Source: Epichloe hybrida (lineage: Eukaryota; Ascomycota; Sordariomycetes; Hypocreales; Clavicipitaceae). Taken from it: a stretch of DNA of 64,000 nt. The stretch covers positions 124,001 through 188,000 of the forward strand of contig JAFEKR010000044.1 in assembly GCA_019022495.1 (NCBI GenBank), read 5' to 3'. A program made the position numbers and the translations under genes. The notes below the pieces were generated by a model. The model was not told the DNA's origin and did not search any database. It saw only the letters and a list, made by a program, of their open reading frames with translations. Of the stretch, positions 54,838 through 64,000 are shown in pieces. Numbering within the stretch: position 1 is the first letter of the stretch; each line of letters opens with the position of its first letter.

Positions 54838-57800
54838 CCGTCTTCGTGGTGATGTCTTTTTCGCGTACTCTTTGGATCCTGGCAATCTGGGGCTCGCGAG
54901 CGGGTATGCGGATTTGGAAAGGAATCTGACGAAAGAGGTCAGAAAAATAGATTCGTGACCAATTCGGTTCGAGGGAAGAGAGCGGAGCCAAAAGAAGGGC
55001 CCCAAGGCACTATGTATATCCGTGACAGTGGAACTGATTGAAAAAGACTAATGTGACATCACGTTGGACGCTGGCCCTTGTTCTTGATTGTGTTGTGGCT
55101 CAATGCCCATTGACGGACTACGTATACCCCTTATAAGACCTTATAAGAGAGCTCTAATCCCTGTGGCCCTTGTGCTTACGGGATCGCGGGCCGTGTTATC
55201 GATCCCTCCCTCGTGATGCTTGAAGCATCGCATCATCGTTTTTCTCCTCCTAGAGCAGCCAGACGTAGCAGCCGAACCTTGGGAAGAACCCGTAGCAGTT
55301 GTAGTTGGGTGTAAATAACAAAACTTCCCAGACCTCTTCTTCTTTTTTTTTTCTTCTTTTTTTTTAAAAAAGATGCATGGAATGATATAAACTTCTCACA
55401 TTTGTGGCGCTGGAAAGTTGCAGGTTGACGAGAACGGCCACCCACACGCACGAGTCAGAACACACTTATCAATCTTCCACGCTCAAGATACGATACGCTG
55501 GCCGTGTGCCCATCGACAAGTCAAGACCCAAGGCCCGAAAGCCGAAAGAAGCGGTCCGAGTAATGCAACGAGATGAGACCTGGTCCCCTTTCGTTGTACG
55601 CAAGTGGTCAAAAGTGACCGGTCAAGCAGGGGTTACTCATGCTGCGACCCGCTTTTTTAAATCCCGATTCCCCCTTCACCATGACGGGCCGGCCGCATTG
55701 ACATAGTGTAAATGGCCACATTGTCTACATGTAAATGCGGAGTGTGTCCCGTTGTGTCGCCGCAGTCCTGTACATGTAAAAGCTAGCGCATTTATTAAGA
55801 CGGGGTTATCTATAGTGCGCTAATCGGGCTACATGTAGGGCACGCTAAAACAACTACATGTACATACATAACGCGCTCGTTTTTAACTGCGCTGGTGGTA
55901 ATCCGCACGGGCATGTAAATGTGTAGAACCGCGATGCAAGGCCCCGGCCTCCCAACGTCTCCTATCACACGGGTACCACACGGGTGGGTGTACCCAGGCG
56001 CACCATGCCTTACATAAATACGCAGAAGTGTAGTGTGAGTAGTTATATGCTTCTTCAAGTGGTTATCCGCCACCGGGCAACAAATCAAGGGCCAGCAAAG
56101 TGAGGCATGGCACGAGTAATTCTCAGACGGTTTTTATTTATGTAGTGTGGGTTTTTTTTTTCTCACATATATCGGAGATGCTGGTTATATCTGGCCATGC
56201 GACGATTGACAAACTTTCCGATCTCCCCTACAGCTACGATCTCTCCCGGACTAATGAGTCGGGTAGATCGCGTGAAGCCCGTGTAGCTTTTGACCCACTG
56301 GGAAGGGGACATTCGCTGGTCACTCGCATCGCTCTCTGTACGTAGATTTTGGAGGCTATCCCCCCCTCTCTTACTCATCTTCCTCTCAGTTGTTGCCATG
56401 GTGGCACAAGTGCGGCGATGGCTGCCATGGAAATTCGTGCCCTTGTCCTGCGCCGTGACAAGTCCGATTGGGACGTAGGGTAGCGATTTCTTTCTTGTCC
56501 ATGACTTGGGGGAAGCCGGCGAGGTGGGACGGGACGATCGGGACGGCACGGCGTTGATGTGGAGTTTCACATCTTCAACGTTCGGCAGTATCAAGAAGCA
56601 GGAGTATTATCATGCCGTCAGCAGAGGGCAACAGTTTACCACCCGCTCAGTCTCACAGGGAAGGAAAATGCACTTGGTCTCATCTGCCTCCTTCCCACAT
56701 GCTGCTGAATCATGCGGATGCCGACGTCAACCGTCAACCGTCAACTCGAGTTACGCTCCCGGACACGTCAAATTGCACCTCACAACACATTCTCAATGAC
56801 TCCCGTGACCACGCGTGGCGCCGAGCATGCAACTTCTTTCCACCTTTCCGAGGTTCGTTTCAAGTGTGCTCCCCTCCTCACCTCCTCAAAAGGGGCCCAA
56901 TACGAGCCCTCCTCCTCTGCCGCACGCTGCCGCCGGCGCTGCCCCCGGATATCACGACTTGCAAACATCTGTGAAACATGTTTATCTCATCGATTTCCCA
57001 ATCAGGGCAGGGTAAACTGTGTCCACGTCATTTTCATCACAAGTGGCTTTCTGTCTTTGGTACTACTCGAAGCTCAACTCCCACTGAACCCTGCTGCTTC
57101 TTCGCAGTCGTGACTAGTCGTGACTCTGTCAACGGTCGTGGCTAGGGATGAGGCCATGTCGCTGATGAAACGAAAGAACTGGAAGAAGAGTTATCTCTAC
57201 GCAAACCTGTGGTGTCACCAACAACCGTCCGTATGACCGAGCAAGACGGGTTAAACGGCCGGGACCTCAGGTAGAAGGGCGGGGACGAATGCAAAGCTAA
57301 GGGGCAAGGCCAGAAAGTGCATGAGCCGTGTCATCTAGCCTCATGCAAGAGGCAAATGTTGAGCCGCAAGAGGTAAATCTTGGCCAAGATGATCGACGAC
57401 ATCGCAGATGAATATGTGTTGACGTGTTTAAAAAAGTGTCTAGCGTCATCCGCATCTCCCGATCCAGCGGACCGGAGGAAGAGGGGGGGGGGCATATTGA
57501 TCCTTGGCAACTGGCAATTGTATATGTAGTCCAACTGCCATGCCAACCACAAGGTGACGACTCGTCGCAGACATATCTCAGGAATGTCTTGGTTGGCCCG
57601 AAATATCGAATCTGGTTGCCATCCCCCATCTCTTCACCAACCAGGATAGCCTTCGATGTCGCATACATATGCACCTCTGGGAAGAAGTAGTCGTCATCAT
57701 TCGCCCGTCTGTCTGTGTTTGAGCTTGGCCTGCGCCGTCTTCAAAAAACCCCGGGAAACCCACCCCACACGCCGTGGCTTCAATATTGGATTGAAACTAG

Positions 57801-59633
57801 CCGTCGATCTTGGCTTCGCACAAAAAGCAAAGGCCAAAAAGCCTCCTTTTCCCAAGTGGCGTTCTTCTCAACTCTTCTTCATCGTCGATGCCCAATCGCA
57901 AAAGCTCGAACCGTCGATCAAAAAGACCAGCTGTTTTGGAACGAAACGACCACACACAAGAGATGTGGTGCCACGACCCAAGATGCCGCTGATTCACCGA
58001 TCTTGACAGGATGCGGTGCCCTCGTGTTTCTTCCCAAGTGCGACGCAATGAATTCTAGATCCGACGTTTCCGAACACCTAGTTGATCGGCAGACGAGCTT
58101 CTTGGACGAGACGCAAACCTTGTTCATGAACAGTGTGCATGTCCAAGGGGGAGAAGAGAAAACGAGAAGAGAAACGATGAATGCGCGAACCCCTCCGGAT
58201 CATTGCCAACTAATTACGCTAGGGCCGCCCATGCCGTGTTTCCACCGAAGGAGCTTTTTCTTTTTTTACCCCTCGCGGCTCGGGGCGCAGATTTGTCGTT
58301 CAGGATTCAGTTGTTTCCCATGTCGCAGCGTGGGTTTTCTTTTTTTCCCCAAGCTTTCCCGAAATTCTGATTGGTGAATATGCGAGCAAATGAGAGGGGC
58401 CGGGGAGCCGCTTCTCACGAAAGTCGGCCCGCCTTGGCGCAACCTAGTAATTCCATTTCCCACACCTCAAAGTTCACATCGACAACTTTCAAAAACGTAC
58501 CAACGTTGCTCGACGCCACAAGGTTGATTTCGGCCCAAAGAACATTACATATGCAGTGTACATGGTTGAAATTCTCCTAGTCTCGCGCCTCGGCAATCGA
58601 AATCCTCCCCCCCCCCCCCCTCTTCCTCCTGCACACTCGTACATATGTACTTGCACTTGGTGCCCAACAAGATTTCGTGCATTTCTGTCGGTCGAGTCCT
58701 GTTCGCTTCGACCGGCAAGGCATCCCACCACTTTGCATCAGCCTAGACCCAATTTCCTGCACGCTATGCGACGAGCTTGCATGGAGAGGAATGGGAAGGC
58801 TGGGGGGAAAAAGGACGCCCTTGGCCCCGATGAGCCGGTGGATTTGGCGGGCCATCCCGGTCCTCAAACCTCAAGACGTTGAGACGCCAGGAATGCGAAC
58901 TGCAGATGGTGGAATTTGGGCCCAATCAAGCATCAAGCAAACCTATGTACGCCCACCTTTACAATCAGCCAGCCCTGTTCAATTAGCTGCTGCCGCTGCT
59001 GCCTCTCTTCCCATCGGCAACCCACGATATGACCGCCCCCCACCCCCCTCCAAAGTATCGGAACGGCATGTTAGTTATATTCCTTCTCAGTGCTCTCGCC
59101 TCTTGACGTGATTCTACGCGCTCCGTCACCGCCTATCATTGTCCTTCGTCCTTCGTCCTTCGTCCTCCTCCCGCACGCTTCTTTGCTCCACACCCACATC
59201 AACTAAAACACGGTTGAGCCATTGGTCTCGCTCCCGGGGGGGGGGGGGTTGAGCCGGGCCATGATTCGGACTAGTAAAAGGATGTGAGGGTATCAAAAGA
59301 TAGTAACCCGTCCAGAAAGAGGAAGCGAGTGAGAAAGAAGTCCTGCCACGATTCTACATAAATTGTCGACGAAACCTGTTCATCTCCATCGTTCCTTCTC
59401 TCACACTCATCGGACAATTGCGTTGACCGAGTCCGGTCAAGGTGGATAGTATTATTATCGTCTCTTGAACATTCTTTGTCCTCCCCGTCTTGAGTCGTCT
59501 CGGTGAATGGCCTACCTAACCTGGGTGTACATAAATATGGTGAGCTAAGCTGCTGAAGTCAAGTCTGCTCGCATTACCCGCCCACTCACCCACAGAGGAG
59601 GGGGGGGGGAAAAACCACGTCATATAGACCAGC
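54838..59633. other. Gene-poor, repeat-spotted region
   Basis: 4.8 kb without a supportable gene. Holds a cluster of TACATGTA words (55720-55930), homopolymer runs (14 C at 58607-58620; 13 G at 59236-59248) and a GTCCTTC heptamer repeat (59141-59168). Frames at 57715-58377 and 56163-56594 show no coding evidence. The last few hundred bases are the P450 promoter. Confidence 0.5.
59141..59168. repeat. Tandem repeat, 7-bp unit x4
   Basis: GTCCTTC repeated about four times, the last copy altered to GTCCTCC. Confidence 0.8.
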
Positions 59634-61660
59634 ATGGCGGTTCGCAATCTGCTATCTGCCCTGTCTTGGGAGCAGATTTTGACCATAGCTGGTGTTCTTT
59701 GGCTCTTTTATGCCGTCGTCGTCGCAATACAGAGGCTGTATCTCAGTCCTATTGCTCATATTCCTGGACCGAGGCTCGCGGCATTGACCCAGTACTATGA
59801 ATTCTTCTACGACATCATTCTCGGCGGCCAGTATACGTTCAAGATCCTGGAAATGCACAAAAAGTACGGCTCCGTAGTTCGGATCAGTCCCTGGGAGATA
59901 CATGTGGGAGAACATGACTTTCATGATGAGCTGTATGGAGGGCCCACGAGACCGCGGGACAAGTGGCATTTCTGGGCCAAGCAGGTTAGTAATTTTCTTC
60001 TTCTTTTGCGCTCGTAACTTCTAGTCTTCCTTGTGAATCGTATGCTAACATGGTGTGTCAAGTTCGGAGCTCCGAGTAAGCCGTTGTGAATTCACAAAAA
60101 GACCACACGCCGCACGACGTTTTCCCCTAACACTCTACACAGATAGCGCGCTCGCAACGTTAGACCACGAGCATCACAAACTTCGAAGATCGGCCCTGAA
60201 TCCGTTCTTCTCCACACAAAGTGTCCGGAACCTGCAGTCCGTCATCGAAGAGCGTGTCGATAGACTTCTCGAGGCCCTGTACAAGTTTGCAGCTACCCAA
60301 GACAGGCGGCCTCTTGACATCATGTACCCCTTCTCGGCTTTTACAAACGGTGAGCTTCCCCGGTTAAGAACCCACGCCCCGTCCCGCGCCCCCGTACTGA
60401 ACCAATTTTGGCAGATGTCATCAACGAATACGCCTTTGCACGGAGTGATCATCTCAGTATGACGAATGCCCTTACGCGTTATCAGCGAGGCTGGAAATCT
60501 AACCGATACGATCAATATAGTTGAGAAGCCAGACTTCGGCGCCGAGGTTACCAATAACCTGTTGATCGGAACTCATCTAGGGCCGTTAATCAAACACGCA
60601 AACTGGGCCCTGACTCTGGTAAATGCATTGCCAGAATCCTTTTCCGGTCGCTGGATTCCCGGTACGCGCTGACCCCTTGATCCACTATTGATCTTCCTTT
60701 TGTTCTCTGGTATTGATCGTCATTCACAGGCTGGTCAGGGTGGCTAAAGATGAAGAATGACATTGTCGACCAAATCAGTACGATCAAAGCAACGGAAAAC
60801 ACTGGTAAATGGCAACTTGACGTGAACCATCCTACCATCTTCCATGAGATGCTCTCATCCAAGGTGCTACCAGATCACGAGAAGACGCCGGCCCGGCTTG
60901 CTCAGGAGGGGCAGATTCTGGTGCAGGGTGGCACTCTCACTACATCCTGGACTCTCTCATTAGCCACGTTTCATCTTCTGCATCGTCCTGCCGCGTTGAG
61001 AAAACTGCGAGATGAGCTGTTCGAGGCCATTCCAGATCCAAATGAAGTCGTGTCCTTAGCCAAGCTGGAATCATTGCCTTTTCTTCGGGCTGTGGTCAAA
61101 GAAGCTTTGCGACATGGCATCGGGACCAGTGGTAGGTTGTCCCGGATTGCCCGTGACGAATCTCACGTCGTGCATGACCGTGAGAATATGAAAGATTGGC
61201 ATATCCCCGCCAATTCGGTCGTCAGTATGAGCCCGTACAAGACCATCATGGATGAGTTGATTTTTCCAGACCCAACAGGCTTCCATCCTGAACGCTGGCT
61301 GAAAGATGGAGAGCGACTTGAGAAATACTTGACAGTGTTCGGAGGTGGCACAAGAAGCTGTTTAGGAATGGCTCTTGCCAACGCTGAGCTGCATCTTGCA
61401 ATCGCCAAGCTCTTCCGCAGATGGGGAAGTGGAGGAGCCTTCGAAGGTGATCTTGATGGCGATCGTCGTCCGGGGGATGTTGGAGTTTTGAGAATATTCA
61501 ACACGACAACTCGAGATTGTCAGATGGCCTCGGACTACTTCATTCCTCTTCCTTTCAAGGTAAGGAGACATGGTTCCCACTGAGAAACTCCGTCGCCCTC
61601 CGGTCTCTAACTCGATAGTAGGGCTCGAAAGGTGTTCGGCTTGTCCTTGATCTCGTCTAA
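59634..61660 (+). CDS. Cytochrome P450 monooxygenase
   Basis: Membrane-bound haem monooxygenase of the fungal secondary-metabolism type. Exons 59634-59984, 60063-60075 (13-nt microexon), 60143-60349, 60415-60456, 60521-60661, 60730-61559 and 61622-61660; 540 aa. N-terminal helix (ILTIAGVLWLFYAVVVAI), then HIPGPRLAALTQYYEF and KYGSVVRISPWEIHV. The I-helix reads QGGTLTTS, lacking the usual acidic residue before Thr. ExxR is EALR (in VVKEALRHG), the PERF-like motif is HPERW and the haem loop is FGGGTRSCLGMALA with the axial Cys. The last exon supplies GSKGVRLVLDLV; without it the frame ends in a non-conserved tail. Substrate unknown. Confidence 0.93.
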
Positions 61661-62565
61661 GCTTGTCGGCGTAAACGGAACAGGCGCGAAGGATCGGGTC
61701 GCCCACAACACAGCCTGTGATTTTTAATCTTTTGTCGTGTTGTTTTTTGCTTGAAATTACAAGGCAGCAGGTGTCCATGCACATTTTACGCGCCGGAGAG
61801 GTGTCGTGGTCACAAACCGTTCGCGTATGGCATGTCAAATGGTGTCCTTTGCAATCCAATATAGCTTTTGACAAAATGAGAATTAGTCATCAGTACCACA
61901 TACGGGTGCAGGCTTGCAATTTGAAGCTGCCGACACGCATTGGGAAAAAAAAACGGAGGCGCACGTACCCTAAGATGACTGCCGTCAATGCGTGCCTCTA
62001 TTATCATCGATCACCAAGAATTCGCACGCGGTTCTTTGCCGAGCACCGAGCAGACTTGCTGGGCTTAGACTGAGGGAGGTCTCCTTTGATGGTGATGTGC
62101 GCAGAATACTCGGTGTAAACTCCCACTCGTAGTGAAGCGCAATCAATGCTCCATCCAGAACAACCAATCCCTGGGCTGTCTGCAGGGTCATCGGTGGGAT
62201 CACGATGTGGGATCAGATTGGGCTTGGCTTTGTGGGGGGGATGGGGGACGGACGGGAATGCGTAAATTAATAATCCGTACATGTAAGACACGACACGGAC
62301 GAGTCTGGTTCGTCATTGTGGGTACCAGCCTATAGGCATCTCGACTTGTGCTGCTGTGCTGCTGTGCTGCTGGCCGCGTTTGCCACGGGTGCCACGCTTG
62401 AGCAACTTTTGCTTTCTGTCCCGTCAATGGCATCGCAAAGACTTCGTTCTGCCCGATCCCCATGGTCCCCTGTTCCCGAGCGCCTGCAATCCACACGACG
62501 CACGAAGTTGTCAAAGCCAGGCTGTCAAAGTCGAGCTGTCGAAGCCAAGTTGCCCACAACCCACA
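61661..62565. other. Intergenic, P450 to MFS transporter
   Basis: Both neighbours read rightward, so this holds the P450 3' end and the transporter promoter. A CCGTACATGTAAGAC word lies near 62276 and a GCTGTGCTGCT repeat near 62352-62372. No gene seen. Confidence 0.55.
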
Positions 62566-64000
62566 ATGGCTGCAATTGACCCTGCAACGAGGAGGAGAGT
62601 CCTGAAGGTGATTGTCGTGTCGCTGTTACTGGACCTGGTAAGCCGATGATGGTCTCATCCATGATGGACTTTGCTTCTCTGATGCCAAGACCAGATTTCC
62701 TTCACTTTCATTCTTCCGCTTTTCCCCAAACTTCTGGAATTCTATCGAGACCGCGAGGCGCCATCCTTGACCGTAGGCGGACCCCCAACCCTGCTGCAGC
62801 AAGTCCTCGGGGGGCTGAACCGATATAAAGCCTCGTTTTCGCGACCCATCGACTCGCGCTATGATATTGTTCTACTCGGCGGAGCCATGGGTTCGTTATT
62901 CTCGTATGCTCATGCCAGAATCCACGTCCAGTCAAAAGAGGCAGCCGTGGCGCTACAGAACTGACCAGGTCTTCTAGGTTGTTGCAGGCGATTGCATCCC
63001 CGCTCATTGGCCGACTATCCGATCGATACGGCCGACGTACCGCCCTGCTGACTTCGATGTGTGGGAATGTGCTCTCCGTTTTGCTCTGGGTCGCTGCGGT
63101 TGACTTCCGGACCTTCGTCGCAAGTCGCGTGGTGGGCGGCCTTTCCGAGGGCAACATCCAGCTGTCGACTGCCATGGCGAGCGACATATCTGATGAGTCT
63201 TCGCGGGGCTCTACCATGGCCATAATCGGAGCATGCTTCTCCATCGCCTTTACGTTCGGCCCAGGACTGGGGGCGTGGCTGAGTACCAGGTCCTTCGTGG
63301 CTGCCAACCCCTTCGCCACCGCCGCAGCTTTCAGTCTCGTTCTCATCGTCACTGAAACGATCTATCTGTATTTCAGGCTCCCGGAGACGCTGCCATCATT
63401 GACACGGAAGGGCGACCAAGGTGCTAAGAGACCGGCCAAGACCGCAGAGAAGCCCGCTCGGAGAACCAACTCGCATCTTCTGCTCAACGCAGTGCATTTC
63501 TTCTTCTTGCTCTTCTTCTCCGGCATGGAAAGCTCCCTTTCCTTCATGACATATGAGCTCTTTGCTTTCACGTCGGGCAAGAACGGCAGACTTCTGGGGT
63601 ACATCGGTCTTGTGGCGTCTGTTCTTCAAGGCGGCGTTACCCGGCGATTACCTCCACTGCTGTCTGTGCGAATCGGGGTGCTTTCTTGTCTGGCGGCCTT
63701 TTATCTCCTGGGTCGTGTCAGCACCATTGGTGGGCTGTACGCCGCAGCAAGCTGTCTTGCCATGACCTCTGCCACGGTGGTCACGGGGTTGAACGCCCTG
63801 AGTAGCTTTGAGGCCCAGGAAGATGAACGCGGTGCCAAACTGGGCATCCTGCGAAGCTGGGGACAGCTTGGTCGGGGCTTGGGCCCGGTTCTGTTCACCA
63901 GCGTGTACTGGTGGGCTGGCAGAGAGTACGCGTATAATATGGGAGCGACGGGAATCGCCTTGGTTTCGGCAGCTGTGATCGTGGGACTCAAGACACCCGC
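62566..64000 (+). CDS. Major facilitator superfamily transporter, 3' end outside window
   Basis: Exons 62566-62637, 62695-62903 and 62978 to the window end. MFS carrier of the drug/H+-antiporter-like group (yeast YCR023C / tetracycline-resistance-like). The first helix runs across intron 1 (VIVVSLLLDL then ISFTFILPLFPKLLEFY). Motif A between helices 2 and 3 reads GRLSDRYGRR. Later segments include SRVVGGLSEGN, GPGLGAWLS and a central basic loop around KGDQGAKRPAKTAEKPARR that separates the two six-helix halves. The frame is open to position 64000; roughly the last tenth is missing. Its place 0.9 kb behind the P450 fits export or uptake tied to the same pathway (inference). Confidence 0.88.

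Noticed and set aside
56163..56594. 143-codon minus-strand frame
   Set aside because: Polar sequence without recognisable motif; no intron or leader support. Kept as unlikely rather than excluded.
57715..58377. 220-codon plus-strand frame
   Set aside because: No family resemblance, no splice signals, low-complexity Phe runs; looks like chance opening.
1..64000. tRNA, rRNA, CRISPR or bacterial features
   Set aside because: No cloverleaf-type B-box (GGTTCGAATCC-like) with a matching A-box, no 5S-like sequence, no regular direct-repeat array with unique spacers. A covariance-model scan would be decisive.

Overview
This is nuclear DNA of a filamentous ascomycete, most likely a sordariomycete and plausibly of the order Hypocreales. 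The evidence is short spliceosomal introns (about 47-130 nt) with GT/GC donors and CTAAC/CTGAC-type branch sites, Pezizomycotina-type protein sequences, small cysteine-rich secreted proteins, a UstYa-like protein and a long-form P450. There are no bacterial operons, no CRISPR array, and I found no tRNA or rRNA gene. Gene models were built by hand from frame and splice-site agreement; every coding exon set below sums to an intact reading frame unless stated.

Layout. 0-5.6 kb: a CA->TA decaying tandem repeat, then an intron-crowded adenylosuccinate lyase gene (ADE13, 17 exons) and a decayed catalase relic. 5.8-12 kb: formyltetrahydrofolate deformylase, a PAP2-type lipid phosphatase, thymidylate kinase, and a KEN-box nuclear-type protein convergent with the kinase. 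12-24 kb: gene-poor, with a predicted 99-aa protein, a PLAC8 cysteine-rich protein, a conserved single-pass membrane protein and the septation GTPase TEM1/Spg1. 24.9-28.2 kb: glycine cleavage H protein, hydroxymethylbilane synthase and a 12-cysteine secreted protein.

29.8-39.8 kb is a dense block in which five neighbouring genes all serve mitochondria: NAD(P) transhydrogenase, complex I subunit NDUFA12, phosphatidylglycerophosphate synthase PGS1, and mitoribosomal proteins uL4m and mL38. Two divergent pairs in it share short promoters.

41.6-46 kb holds a six-exon cysteine-rich secreted protein and a CTP synthase gene cut into 17 exons, some only 8-9 nt long. 46-64 kb is gene-poor and repeat-spotted, with small secreted proteins, a UstYa-like double HxxHC protein, a cytochrome P450 and an MFS transporter that runs off the end. 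It looks like the edge of a secondary-metabolism or accessory region.

The most notable signal is structural. ADE13 and CTP synthase each carry 16 introns and microexons, while their neighbours carry 0-8. Several introns in the window use GC donors. Five genes for nucleotide and one-carbon metabolism (ADE13, deformylase, thymidylate kinase, H protein, CTP synthase) also lie within 46 kb, which may or may not be chance.
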